From NCBI GenBank assembly GCA_905182755.1, contig CAJJCS010000005.1, forward strand, positions 62,001 to 126,000: 64,000 nucleotides of DNA, written 5' to 3'. A program made the position numbers and the translations under genes. Below are positions 1-8,772 of the stretch, piece after piece. The DNA comes from Aequorivita sp. HC6-5. Its GTDB lineage: Bacteria; Bacteroidota; Bacteroidia; Flavobacteriales; Flavobacteriaceae. The notes under the pieces were generated by a model. That model did no database searches and had not been told where the DNA came from. It was given only the letters and a program-made list of their open reading frames with translations. Position 1 is the stretch's first letter. Each line of letters begins with the position of its first letter.

Positions 1-1167
1 CTGACCTGCTCCTACAGTTCTACCACCTTCACGGATAGCAAAACGTAAACCAATGCTCATTGCAATTGCAGAAATTAACTCAACATTAATTGTTAAGTTA
101 TCTCCAGGCATTACCATTTCAACTCCATCAGGAAGAGAAATGTTACCCGTTACATCAGTTGTACGAACGTAAAACTGTGGTCTGTAGTTATTATGGAATG
201 GAGTGTGACGTCCACCTTCTTCTTTTTTAAGTACGTAAACCTCAGCCTTAAACTTAGCATGTGGTGTTACAGATCCTGGCTGAACGATTACCATTCCTCT
301 TGAGATCATTGATTTCTCAATACCTCTTAAAAGAATACCAGCGTTATCTCCAGCTTCTCCTCTATCAAGGATTTGACGGAACATTTCAATACCAGTAATT
401 GTAGAAGTTAATTTCTCAGCTCCCATACCAATGATCTCAACAGGATCTCCAGTGTTTGCAATACCAGTTTCGATACGACCTGTAGCTACAGTTCCACGAC
501 CAGTAATTGAGAATACATCTTCAATAGGCATCAAGAAAGGCTTATCTACCTCTCTTAACGGCTCTTCGATCCAAGTATCAACAGCTTCCATTAGTTCAAT
601 AACAGTATCAACCCATTTTTGCTCACCGTTTAATGCACCAAGTGCAGAACCAGCGATTACAGGTCCATTATCACCATCATACTCGTAGAAAGATAAAAGA
701 TCTCTGATCTCCATCTCTACTAGCTCAAGTAATTCCTCATCATCAACCATATCTACTTTGTTCATAAATACAACGATACGTGGAATACCTACCTGACGTC
801 CTAAAAGGATATGCTCACGTGTTTGTGGCATTGGTCCATCAGTTGCAGCAACAACTAGTATTGCTCCATCCATTTGTGCAGCACCCGTAACCATGTTCTT
901 TACATAATCGGCGTGACCTGGACAGTCAACGTGTGCGTAGTGACGGTTAGCCGTCGCATACTCAACGTGCGAAGAGTTAATTGTTATACCACGCTCTTTT
1001 TCTTCTGGAGCGTTGTCAATTTGATCAAAAGCCGATGCTTCTGAAAAACCAGCGTCTGCTAATACCTTAGTAATTGCAGCTGTTAATGTTGTTTTACCGT
1101 GATCTACGTGTCCAATAGTACCTACATTAAGGTGTGGTTTCGAACGATCATATGTTGCCTTTGCCAT
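1..1167 (-). CDS. tuf: Elongation factor Tu (3' end outside window)
   Basis: This GTPase delivers aminoacyl-tRNA to the ribosome. Reading inward from the ATG at 1167, the protein begins [20 protein letters not shown] and shows the G1 loop GHVDHGKTT, the G3 motif [11 protein letters not shown] and the G4 motif [10 protein letters not shown]. The frame stays open to base 1 and ends in GGRTVGAGQ. The 389 codons present compare with a family length of about 395, so only about six C-terminal residues are missing. The gene lies 63 bases downstream of tRNA-Thr(GGT) and is probably co-transcribed with the four tRNAs. No strong Shine-Dalgarno sequence precedes it, which is normal for this phylum. Confidence 0.98.
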   Translation of the reverse strand, partial: MAKATYDRSKPHLNVGTIGHVDHGKTTLTAAITKVLADAGFSEASAFDQIDNAPEEKERGITINSSHVEYATANRHYAHVDCPGHADYVKNMVTGAAQMDGAILVVAATDGPMPQTREHILLGRQVGIPRIVVFMNKVDMVDDEELLELVEMEIRDLLSFYEYDGDNGPVIAGSALGALNGEQKWVDTVIELMEAVDTWIEEPLREVDKPFLMPIEDVFSITGRGTVATGRIETGIANTGDPVEIIGMGAEKLTSTITGIEMFRQILDRGEAGDNAGILLRGIEKSMISRGMVIVQPGSVTPHAKFKAEVYVLKKEEGGRHTPFHNNYRPQFYVRTTDVTGNISLPDGVEMVMPGDNLTINVELISAIAMSIGLRFAIREGGRTVGAGQ

Positions 1168-1230
1168 TTTGTATTTAATTTAACTTAGTTATATATTAGT
1201 GTTCAATTGTATTTATACTTATCTATTTTG

Positions 1231-1302
1231 AGCCAATGACGAGAATTGAACTCGTGACCTCTTCCTTACCAAGGAAACGCTCTACCCCTGAGCTACACCG
1301 GC
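1231..1302 (-). tRNA. tRNA-Thr (anticodon GGT)
   Basis: The reverse complement folds as a cloverleaf. The 5' acceptor GCCGGTG pairs with CATTGGC through two G-T pairs. The anticodon loop TTGGTAA carries GGT, and the T arm contains GTTCAAT. It is the fourth tRNA of the cluster, just before tuf. CCA is not fully encoded. Confidence 0.95.
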
Positions 1303-1430
1303 TTTTGCTTGCTGGTCTCACGTCTGATTCAATAAAAAATCAAATCAAAACTCAAAAGAGCTGCTTGTTATTTGCAGATGAAACGCCTGTAAACAACAAT
1401 ATCCTCACAAAACTGCAAGGATGGAAATTG

Positions 1431-1503
1431 AGCGGGAGACCAGGTTCGAACTGGCGACATTCAGCTTGGAAGGCTGACGCTCTACCAACTGAGCTACTCC
1501 CGC
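1431..1503 (-). tRNA. tRNA-Gly (anticodon TCC)
   Basis: The acceptor GCGGGAG pairs perfectly with CTCCCGC. The anticodon loop CTTCCAA carries TCC, and the T loop is TTCGAAC. It is the third tRNA of the tuf operon, matching the place of glyT in E. coli. Confidence 0.96.
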
Positions 1504-1608
1504 TTTTAAAGAGAAACACGATGGTTTCTCAAGCTTTCAATTTCAAAAAACCACAATCGCAATATGGTAATAGTAGCGATTGTAGACATTTAAGAGTAAA
1601 AAAGTTTG

Positions 1609-1690
<82 letters not shown>

Positions 1691-1816
1691 TATTTTTTAC
1701 TTTGAATGTATTATTCAAATTTGAATCAATATTTTAAAGAACTAACATTTAAAAAGACCTCTATATATAAGTGTTTCTAACTACAAAAAAGAAACCAAAC
1801 TTTTCAAAATCTAAAG

Positions 1817-1890
1817 AGCCGATGGAGGGACTCGAACCCACGACCTGCTGATTACAAATCAGCTGCTCTAGCCAGCTGAGCTACATCGGC
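1817..1890 (-). tRNA. tRNA-Thr (anticodon TGT)
   Basis: The acceptor GCCGATG pairs with CATCGGC. The anticodon loop TTTGTAA carries TGT, and the T loop is TTCGAGT. It is the first tRNA of the cluster and lies about 60 bases downstream of a good Bacteroidota promoter. Confidence 0.96.
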
Positions 1891-1952
1891 TTTTTATGTT
1901 TTTTTATGCTGAATAAATCTACATAAAGAACCCCGCTATTTCTAACGGATTG

Positions 1953-1983
1953 CAAATGTAAAGATTTAATTTTTTCTACAAAA
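1953..1983 (-). promoter_or_regulatory. Predicted promoter of the tRNA-tuf operon
   Basis: On the minus strand the -7 box TACATTTG (1953-1960) fits TAnnTTTG exactly. A TTTG -33 box lies 18 bases upstream (1979-1982), within the 17-23 base spacing known for Flavobacterium promoters. Transcription would start near 1946, before the first tRNA. Confidence 0.55.
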
Positions 1984-2109
1984 CAAATTGTTGGAAAATT
2001 TATTTAAAGCTTCACAATAATTCCGGCGGCAAAAATATTCAAATCATATAGATACGCAAAGCTTTTTTTGAATTAATTTTAGAAGAAACACAAGCCCCCA
2101 TTAACTCCC

Positions 2110-3000
2110 TCATTTTGAATTTCTTGGGTGGGCATTTTTATACACCTGTTTTAGGGTGTCTATACTATTGTGAGTATACACCTGGGTGGAGGCTAAAGAG
2201 GCATGCCCCAACAACTCCTTCACGGCATTAAGCTCAGCTCCCTGATTTAATAAATGAGTAGCAAAAGAATGTCTTAAAATGTGAGGACTCTTTTTTACTT
2301 TTAATGAAGTTTCAGAAAAATAACGGGTAATCACACGATACACCAAGGTCTCGTATATAGGATTCCCTTTTGAGGTTAGCAGCAATGTATTTGAAGCGCC
2401 CAGGCCAGGCAAGGCTTCTCTAAAGATTTTATATTTGGCTATAGTAGTTAGCACTGAGGGCAACAAAGGGATGATTCGCTCTTTGTTTCTTTTACCTAAC
2501 ACCTTAATGGTTTTTTGAATTTCAGAAACATCAGAAAGCCTAAGCCCTATAAGCTCTGCTCTTCTCATACCAGTGCTATAAAAAAGCTCAACGATTAATT
2601 TATCTCGAAGGGTTTCAAAATCATTGGCCTGATCAAACAACTCCAGGACATCTTCTACCTCTGTCTGTGAAAATGGAATTTGTACTTTTTTGGCAACCTT
2701 TAAAGCCCTGTGTTTTGCAAGAGGGGTTTCAGATATCTGACTGGTTTTTAAAAGAAACTTATAATAGGTTTTTAAAGAAGATATCTTGCGATTAATACTA
2801 CTGTTTGAGATGCCTGTATCTACAAGATATACAATCCAACTGCGCACCATACTATAATTTACCGAAAGCAATGAACCCAGTTCATACTGGTTTGTTATAA
2901 AATCAAAAAACCGCTCTAAATCTTTAGTATATGCCGCCACGGTATGAGGAGAATATTTTTTCTCTAACAGCAAATAATCTGTAAAGGGTTTGAAGGGCAT
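2110..3000 (-). CDS. xerC: Tyrosine recombinase, XerC/XerD type
   Basis: This is a site-specific recombinase, probably one of the chromosome-dimer-resolving Xer pair. From the ATG at 3000 it is 296 aa, the usual Xer length. A SAM-like core-binding domain covers residues 1-90 and the catalytic domain about 110-290. The catalytic set is visible: R146 (TGMRRAEL), K170 (GKRNKER), H240 and R243 (HILRHSFATHLL), H266 (LGHASLAST) and Y275 (VYTH). I reject an upstream in-frame start at 3045 because it lies in the rpsU terminator hairpin. The position directly behind rpsU is characteristic of Flavobacteriaceae. Nothing suggests it belongs to a mobile element. Confidence 0.92.
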   Translation of the reverse strand: MPFKPFTDYLLLEKKYSPHTVAAYTKDLERFFDFITNQYELGSLLSVNYSMVRSWIVYLVDTGISNSSINRKISSLKTYYKFLLKTSQISETPLAKHRALKVAKKVQIPFSQTEVEDVLELFDQANDFETLRDKLIVELFYSTGMRRAELIGLRLSDVSEIQKTIKVLGKRNKERIIPLLPSVLTTIAKYKIFREALPGLGASNTLLLTSKGNPIYETLVYRVITRYFSETSLKVKKSPHILRHSFATHLLNQGAELNAVKELLGHASLASTQVYTHNSIDTLKQVYKNAHPRNSK

Positions 3001-3030
3001 TTTTTTAATTAAAAAATAAATGTAGGCAAT

Positions 3031-3063
3031 AAAAAAACCGCTCACAAATGTGTAGCGGTTTTT
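3031..3063 (-). terminator. Terminator after rpsU
   Basis: The stem ACCGCT/AGCGGT closes an 11-base loop, with A and T runs on the two sides. It lies 22 bases past the rpsU stop and just before the xerC ATG, so xerC is read either through it or from its own start. Confidence 0.7.
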
Positions 3064-3085
3064 GATATGTATAAGGAGCAGAATA

Positions 3086-3280
3086 CTAAATTTCTTCTGC
3101 GTCTCTTAGTCCTTGAATATACTGTGCTTTCTGTACTTCTTTTCTTCTCACAACCGATGGCTTTGAGAATGCTTGACGTGCACGTAGTTGACGCATTGTA
3201 CCTGTACGGTCAAACTTACGTTTGAAACGCTTTAGTGCTCTGTCGATATTTTCTCCGTCTTTAATTGGTATAATTAACAT
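3086..3280 (-). CDS. rpsU: 30S ribosomal protein bS21
   Basis: This small-subunit protein of 64 aa begins MLIIPIKDGENIDRALKRF and has a basic middle (KRKFDRTGTMRQLRARQAF), as in all bS21. In Flavobacterium johnsoniae, bS21 helps hold the anti-Shine-Dalgarno end of 16S rRNA so that it cannot pair with mRNA. The rpsU message itself keeps a strong Shine-Dalgarno for feedback control, and such a site is present here at 3290-3297. A terminator follows, so the gene is mostly monocistronic although xerC lies downstream. Confidence 0.97.
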   Translation of the reverse strand: MLIIPIKDGENIDRALKRFKRKFDRTGTMRQLRARQAFSKPSVVRRKEVQKAQYIQGLRDAEEI

Positions 3281-3289
3281 AGTTCCATA

Positions 3290-3297
3290 ACCTCCTC
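3290..3297 (-). promoter_or_regulatory. Strong Shine-Dalgarno of rpsU
   Basis: The minus strand reads GAGAGGAGGTTATGGAACT immediately before the ATG. AGGAGGT matches the 16S anti-SD over seven bases, with about nine bases to the start codon. I saw nothing comparable before the other genes I checked. It fits the known bS21-sensing control of rpsU translation. Confidence 0.8.
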
Positions 3298-3309
3298 TCT
3301 ATTGGACGG

Positions 3310-3317
3310 CAAAAGTA
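3310..3317 (-). promoter_or_regulatory. -7 box of the rpsU promoter
   Basis: TACTTTTG on the minus strand matches TAnnTTTG. No TTG lies 17-23 bases upstream. That stretch is filled by three tandem copies of AATTATG (3324-3344). Confidence 0.5.
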
Positions 3318-3323
3318 GAAACA

Positions 3324-3346
3324 AATTATGAATTATGAATTATGAA
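3324..3346. repeat. Three tandem 7-bp AATTATG repeats upstream of rpsU
   Basis: The plus strand shows AATTATG three times without spacers, then AA. The repeats lie where the -33 element of rpsU would be expected. They may be a slipped simple repeat or a regulator site. Confidence 0.75.
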
Positions 3347-3403
3347 TTTTATTTTTTTTAATAAAATCTATGATAATAATCTATACAGTACCCCAAAGCA
3401 AGG

Positions 3404-4837
3404 TTATTGTTTAAACAAACCTGCTCTTATGGTTAGATCCTTTATGAGTTTTTCTTCTTCTTTACTCTCTAACAAAACATTATAGTTCTCCCAAAACTCT
3501 GGACGATACGGCTGGGGAGAGAAAATATCTTCGGTCCAGGTTTTTGACCGCTCCAGCTTTATAAGCTCTGGATCCCTAATGATTTCAGTAAAAACAATTT
3601 CTTGTACTGTGTTGTAATAAAAATCTGCTTTGTCTTGGGTAGCATTTCCGTCTTTATCTAATTGATCAGAGGAACGATCTCCAGCATTTACTAGCTTAGG
3701 CGTTTCATAATAAATATACTTAGGGTACATCTTTCCTTGATACTCCATGTAGGTCATCACTAGTTTGTGGTTTAAAAGAGTGCCAAACAAACTCTTACTG
3801 CGTTTAACTTGATTCTCTGAGCTAGCCACCAGCTCATACATTACTTTTTTAATAGCCCATGAGTCCCAATCTATGTAGATCCACCCTTTGGCCTGAAAAC
3901 CTTCATTATAAATATCTGGGGTGTTTAAACCCACAAAATCTACTCCTTTTAATATCTCAATTTTATATAATTTTTTCTCATTTTCTACCAGCACGGTATC
4001 TAACCTAAACTCATGACGAGCCAATATATCTTCACCAAAAAGCGCGCTGGTGGCATTGGCATTTCTAACAATATTTATTTTACCTCTAAAGAGCTTATCT
4101 AGCCCATTTACCCGCTGGTCATTCCAGCGAATTGCCTCAACTAGTGATGCCGTAGAAATAGTATCTCGTCGCAGGTTTTTTTTACGAAGGGTTTTGTTTT
4201 TTGTTCTTGTTTTCAGATAAGAAGTGTAGGCAAAAAGACTGTCAACATCTCTTAAATCATAACTCTTGCGTGTTTGGTCTACGTTGAGACGTAGCGTGTT
4301 TTTTGATCCAGCATCATAACTAGAGTCATACAAAGTAATAGCACTCTCTACAAGCCATTTATACTCACTTGAATTACGCTCCTTATGTCTTAAAAACCCT
4401 TTTTGTATATACGCACTATCTGGGAGGGTTTGGGGTAACTCCTCAATAGCGCGAAGCACAATATCATTTCCAGTTTTGGGTCTTGTTTCTGCTATTAATA
4501 GAATTTCATCTAAAGATGCAATATCCTCCTCTAGAAAGATATCCATCGTGCTATCAAAACTGCTGACCAAAGACTTAAAACTCTTGTAACCAATAGAGGA
4601 AATAACCAAGGTGTCATTGGCATACCTTTTTGGAATACTCAACAAAAACCTACCATCTGTATTTGTAATGGTACCAATGGTTGTGTTTTTAACATACACA
4701 CTAGCACTCTTTAGGGGAGCAAAGCTCGCAAAATCTACAATCTTGTTTTTAATTTCTATTTGAGAAGTCACGCTTATAGAAACTAAGCACAGCAAGACAA
4801 GCATGTAACATCTCTGCAGGTTGTTATTTTTGGGCAT
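3404..4837 (-). CDS. Envelope protein with carboxypeptidase-like regulatory domain
   Basis: This 477-aa protein is exported. The N-terminus has a hydrophobic segment (MLVLLCLVSISV) and a likely signal-peptidase I site near TSQ. Residues 27-115 form a carboxypeptidase-D regulatory-like beta-sandwich (GTITNTDGRFLLSIP, LVISSIGYKSF), the fold also found at the N-terminus of TonB-dependent receptors. The remainder (about 120-477) matches the conserved Bacteroidota family usually annotated only by that domain, with WIYIDWDSWAIKKV-type strands. It has no plug or barrel and no T9SS tail. The substrate is unknown. It appears monocistronic, about 95 bases upstream (in transcription order, ahead of nothing related) from the acyl-CoA dehydrogenase stop. 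Confidence 0.8.
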   Translation of the reverse strand: MPKNNNLQRCYMLVLLCLVSISVTSQIEIKNKIVDFASFAPLKSASVYVKNTTIGTITNTDGRFLLSIPKRYANDTLVISSIGYKSFKSLVSSFDSTMDIFLEEDIASLDEILLIAETRPKTGNDIVLRAIEELPQTLPDSAYIQKGFLRHKERNSSEYKWLVESAITLYDSSYDAGSKNTLRLNVDQTRKSYDLRDVDSLFAYTSYLKTRTKNKTLRKKNLRRDTISTASLVEAIRWNDQRVNGLDKLFRGKINIVRNANATSALFGEDILARHEFRLDTVLVENEKKLYKIEILKGVDFVGLNTPDIYNEGFQAKGWIYIDWDSWAIKKVMYELVASSENQVKRSKSLFGTLLNHKLVMTYMEYQGKMYPKYIYYETPKLVNAGDRSSDQLDKDGNATQDKADFYYNTVQEIVFTEIIRDPELIKLERSKTWTEDIFSPQPYRPEFWENYNVLLESKEEEKLIKDLTIRAGLFKQ

Positions 4838-4932
4838 GGGCTATTAATTTTAAAAACAACAAAACGCTGCAAAACACAACACTTTGAGGGTACTGTTTAT
4901 AACACCTAGATTTGGTTTATATTGTATCTAAT

Positions 4933-6096
4933 TTATGTAGCTGGCTTATAATTAACGCCATCAATTACCATCTTAGAGATAATCTCTCTTAGTATTTCTG
5001 AAGTACCTCCTCCAATTGGCCCTAACCTACTATCTCTTAGGTTTCTTGCTAGTGGATACTCCTCCATGTAGCCATATCCTCCAAGGAGCTGCACACAATC
5101 ATAGGCAACTTGATCTGCAATTTTTGTTGATAATAGTTTAGACATGGTTGCCTCCTTAACTACATACTCACCATCATCTAGGCGTTTTGCCGTAACATAG
5201 TTAAAGGTTTTAGCCATTTCTACCTCACTTGCTAAATCTGCAACTTTATGACGCAGAGCTTGAAACTTTGAAATAGGCTTTCCAAAAGCAGTACGCTCTT
5301 TCATGTACCCTATAGTATATTCTAGGGCCCACTCACTTCTTGCATGTGCATTTACTCCCATGATTAATCTCTCAAGAGCGAAGTGTTGCATGATGTAAGG
5401 GAAACCAAGATTCTCTTCTCCCATTAAATTTTCTGCAGGAATTACAACATTGTCAAAAGCTATCTCTGCAGTATCACTTGCCCTCCAACCTAATTTATCA
5501 AGTTTGGTGGCACTAATACCAGGAAGATCTCTATCGATCACAAAAATGCTGATTCCTTTATTTCCTAGTTCTGGTGAGGTCTTTGCAGCTACTATTAAAT
5601 AATCGCTGTACACCCCATTTGTAATAAAAGTTTTGGATCCGTTAATTACATAAGTATCGCCTTTTTTTACAGCTGTAGTTCTCATGCCTCCAACATCACT
5701 TCCACCAAAAGGCTCTGTAATACACAAACAACCTATTTTTTCTCCAGTAACACTAGGTACTAAATATTTTTGTTTTTGAGCCTCGTTAGCCTCCTTATTG
5801 AGGTGAGTCATAGCCAAATACTCATGAGCCCAAATAGCAGCAGCAAAACCACCACTGTTTATTTTTTGCAGTTCTTCAATAAAAATAATAGTATAAAAAA
5901 TATCTAAGTCCATCCCACCATAAGCCTCAGGAGTTGCAAGGCCAAAATAACCCATCTCTCCAAATTTTTCCCAAATGAAACGATCTATAGTACCTGTTTG
6001 CTCCCAGGTGTCAATGTGAGGAACCACCTCTTTTTTCAAGAAGTCTTGAAAACTCTTTCTAAAAAACTCATGCTCTTCTGTAAAATATAAACTCAT
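4933..6096 (-). CDS. Acyl-CoA dehydrogenase
   Basis: This FAD enzyme oxidises acyl-CoA to enoyl-CoA in fatty-acid or branched-chain breakdown. At 387 aa it has family length: the N-terminal helical domain, the middle beta domain (CLCITEPFGGSDVGGMRTTA, FITNGVYSDYLIVAAKT) and the C-terminal helical domain (ERTAFGKPISKFQALRHKVA, AYDCVQLLGGYGYMEEYP). The medium-chain catalytic Glu position is Gly here (IGGGTSEI). A Glu at residue 242 (FALERLIM) sits where long-chain and isovaleryl enzymes carry their base, so activity is likely. Chain-length specificity cannot be read. No electron-transfer flavoprotein genes are adjacent. Confidence 0.93.
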   Translation of the reverse strand: MSLYFTEEHEFFRKSFQDFLKKEVVPHIDTWEQTGTIDRFIWEKFGEMGYFGLATPEAYGGMDLDIFYTIIFIEELQKINSGGFAAAIWAHEYLAMTHLNKEANEAQKQKYLVPSVTGEKIGCLCITEPFGGSDVGGMRTTAVKKGDTYVINGSKTFITNGVYSDYLIVAAKTSPELGNKGISIFVIDRDLPGISATKLDKLGWRASDTAEIAFDNVVIPAENLMGEENLGFPYIMQHFALERLIMGVNAHARSEWALEYTIGYMKERTAFGKPISKFQALRHKVADLASEVEMAKTFNYVTAKRLDDGEYVVKEATMSKLLSTKIADQVAYDCVQLLGGYGYMEEYPLARNLRDSRLGPIGGGTSEILREIISKMVIDGVNYKPAT

Positions 6097-6175
6097 ACTG
6101 TAAGGCTAACTATTTAATATTGATATTTATTATACGATGTATAAAACAACTGTAAAAGAAAGCTCTTTTTGTTAG

Positions 6176-7049
6176 TTATTCTACATGCAAATATAACTCA
6201 ATTAAGGCATATTTACTTGTGGTCATTCCCTCTATTTTTTGAAGCTCAGATAGAGATACTATTTTTTCGCGCAAGACCCGGAATTCCCAAATCTGCTATA
6301 GCGAGGTCATAGGATATTCCAGAAATCGTGGCAATATCTGAGGCAGATGCTGTATTTACAGCAATCTGAATTATTTCTTTTGGCGTCTTGACCGTAAAGC
6401 TACCTAAGACATTGGCAACTACCCCCTCACTCAAACCCCAGACACTCAGCAATTGTTTATCTACAGAGAAACCACCTAGCTTTAATCTGTATGAAATAAT
6501 TCTTGCACTCAAGGCAGGGCCTATACCTCGCACTTCTTGAAGTTGCGTTTGGGTGGCAATGTTTAAATCTATTTTATCTTTGTAAGACAATACAAGACTT
6601 GAGTTTTTTTGAGCTTTAGAAGGTTTTGATTTTACGACCCAATCTGGGAATTTAAACAAAGGCCCTAGTAGTGCCATAAGGCTGTCTGAGGCCTTAGTCA
6701 CCCTCTTAAAATCTTCAATGCTGTTAATCCACATGTTTTTACTTCTATAGCGGGAAAGCCTATCAAACTGCTCGGCAGAGAGACCCAGAGTATATGCTTT
6801 ATAATCTGAGATAAAATTAGGATTAAAAGCATAGCGTTTGGGCTTTTTCTTCTCCAAGGCTTCTTGGCGTAAAGAATCTAGGTATGCTTGTTGTTTTAAT
6901 ATCTGTGGTGAAGAAGTATCAAGCAATAAAACGGGTGAGGGTTTATAAAAATACAAAACACAAAACAACCCAACGATGAGAAAGCACAATAGCAAAATCC
7001 CACTTCGTTGTTGGTTGTCAAACTCGAAATGGGATTTAAAATTTGGCAT
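6176..7049 (-). pseudogene. Helix-hairpin-helix (ComEA-like) membrane protein, frameshifted near its end
   Basis: The N-terminus has one membrane segment (residues 17-36, ILLLCFLIVGLFCVLYFY). A ComEA-type helix-hairpin-helix follows (LNIATQTQLQEVRGIGPALS, about 165-195), with a second degenerate copy (VNTASASDIATISGISYDLA). Such proteins bind DNA non-specifically; the role in this family is unproven. As read the frame stops at 6246, but the last residues are out of frame. A one-base shift near 6293-6297 restores IWEFRVLREKIVSLSELQKI and continues to a TAA at 6176, the expected family C-terminus. I therefore give the gene its corrected end. One extra base is the simplest cause. Confidence 0.8.
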
Positions 7050-7101
7050 AATACTCCTTAGATTTCTAACTGGGGAGTTATGCGTGTATATGTGTTATAG
7101 A

Positions 7102-8676
7102 TTAGCTTTTACTAGCCTTGATTGCATCTCTATATTTTACTAATTCTTCTTTTACTTTAGGTAATAATAATGACACACCAATTAAATTAGGGATAGCCAT
7201 TGCAAAGATCATGGCATCAGAAAAATCTGTTACCGCCCCCAGGCTTATTGAAGCTCCTAATACTGTGAATAAACAAAATACAATTTTGTAGGTCATCACA
7301 TTTCTCTCTGATCTTCCAAAAAGGAACAACCAAGACTGAAGCCCGTAATAAGACCAAGAAATCATGGTAGAGAATGCAAATAAGATTACAGCACCAGTAA
7401 GTACGTATGGAAACCATGGTATTGCAGAAGCAAATGCATCACTTGTTAATTGTACTCCACTTGCAGCGCCAGCGTCTAAATAATTTCCGGTAATCACAAT
7501 TACCAAAGCCGTAATAGTACATACCACTACAGTATCAATAAAAGGCTCTAATAGAGAAACAATACCTTCACTAGCAGGATATTTTGTTTTAACTGCAGAA
7601 TGTGCAATTGCTGCAGAACCTACACCCGCTTCATTAGAGAATGCAGCACGTCTAAATCCTTGTACAAGCACTCCAACAAATCCACCAGCAACTCCCATAG
7701 GAGCAAAAGCACCATTCCAAATTTTACCAAAAGCAGGAATTATTTCTGTGAAATTCATACCAATTACTACCAAGGCAGCCAATAGGTAAATCCCTACCAT
7801 AAATGGAACCACTTTTTCTGTTACAGCGGCAATTCTTTTAAGACCTCCAATGATAACAAAACCGACACAAACAGCCATTACAATACCAAATATAAGTCCA
7901 GAAGCGCCTCCTGTAAATCCAGCAGTATCATTAAAAATAATAGCAGCTTGGTTAGACTGGAACATGTTTCCTCCTCCAAATGAGCCGCCAATACAAAAGA
8001 TAGCAAACAAAACAGCAAGTACCTTACCAAGGCCTGCAGCGCCTCTCTCGCTCAATCCCTTTTTAAGGTAATACATAGGGCCCCCAAAAACAGTTCCGTG
8101 CTCATCTACATCTCTGTATTTTACACCCAGAGTACATTCAGCAAACTTTGATGTCATACCAAGTAATCCAGCAATAATCATCCAAAGTGTTGCTCCAGGA
8201 CCACCAATGGTGATCGCTATGGCAACTCCTGCTATATTACCCAAACCAACGGTTCCAGAAAGTGCAGCTGTTAGTGCTTGAAAATGAGAAACCTCACCTT
8301 CTTCACCTTCTACTCTAATGGTTTCTGGAATATCTGCCCCAGGAGTTAAATCTCCTTTTAAGACTCCCGCCTGTGGGTGATCTAGTTCATCGTATTTCCC
8401 TCGCACAACATTCAGTGCAGTAGAGAAACCACTTATATTGATAAACTTAAAGTAAATGGTGAAAAAAGTCGCAAAACCAAGGAGCATAATTACTACCCAT
8501 GGAATTCCAACCTCGTCTGTTACTGGAATTTGCGCAAAAATTAATTCCACAAACCAGCCTGTAGCGTTACCAAATTTTTCGTTGATTACTTCATCAATAC
8601 TCTTTTGTTGAGCTTCTTGTGCAAACAAAAAAACGGGTGCTAGTATTGTAAATAGAGAAAGAAGAAATTTCTTCAT
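7102..8676 (-). CDS. Alanine/sodium symporter (AGCS family)
   Basis: This is a secondary transporter for alanine or glycine with Na+. It has 524 aa from the ATG at 8676, chosen because MKKFLLSLFTILAPVFLFAQ begins with a proper signal-like segment; the upstream in-frame codons look untranslated. About ten further membrane segments follow. AGCS signatures are SGTVGLGNIAGVAIAITIGGPGA, broken here as SGTVGLGNIAGV then ITIGGPGATLWM, and GFRRAAFSNEAGVGSA. The periplasmic N-terminal extension with an Ala/Gln-rich stretch is common in Bacteroidota members. Monocistronic. Confidence 0.93.
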   Translation of the reverse strand: MKKFLLSLFTILAPVFLFAQEAQQKSIDEVINEKFGNATGWFVELIFAQIPVTDEVGIPWVVIMLLGFATFFTIYFKFINISGFSTALNVVRGKYDELDHPQAGVLKGDLTPGADIPETIRVEGEEGEVSHFQALTAALSGTVGLGNIAGVAIAITIGGPGATLWMIIAGLLGMTSKFAECTLGVKYRDVDEHGTVFGGPMYYLKKGLSERGAAGLGKVLAVLFAIFCIGGSFGGGNMFQSNQAAIIFNDTAGFTGGASGLIFGIVMAVCVGFVIIGGLKRIAAVTEKVVPFMVGIYLLAALVVIGMNFTEIIPAFGKIWNGAFAPMGVAGGFVGVLVQGFRRAAFSNEAGVGSAAIAHSAVKTKYPASEGIVSLLEPFIDTVVVCTITALVIVITGNYLDAGAASGVQLTSDAFASAIPWFPYVLTGAVILFAFSTMISWSYYGLQSWLFLFGRSERNVMTYKIVFCLFTVLGASISLGAVTDFSDAMIFAMAIPNLIGVSLLLPKVKEELVKYRDAIKASKS

Positions 8677-8772
8677 AATAAGAGTTAGGTTTAGTTTAGA
8701 ATTTAAGCAAAGCAAGATGCTAAAAAATTAACCCAAATTCAAGTAAATAGTCATTAAATTCTAAAGTAAATA

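Noticed and set aside
2110-3000. Recombinase as sign of an integrated element
   Set aside because: It is the chromosomal Xer neighbour of rpsU; there are no attachment repeats, phage or transfer genes nearby.
3001-3045. 15-residue N-terminal extension of the XerC-type recombinase
   Set aside because: It overlaps the rpsU terminator hairpin; the family start is at 3000.
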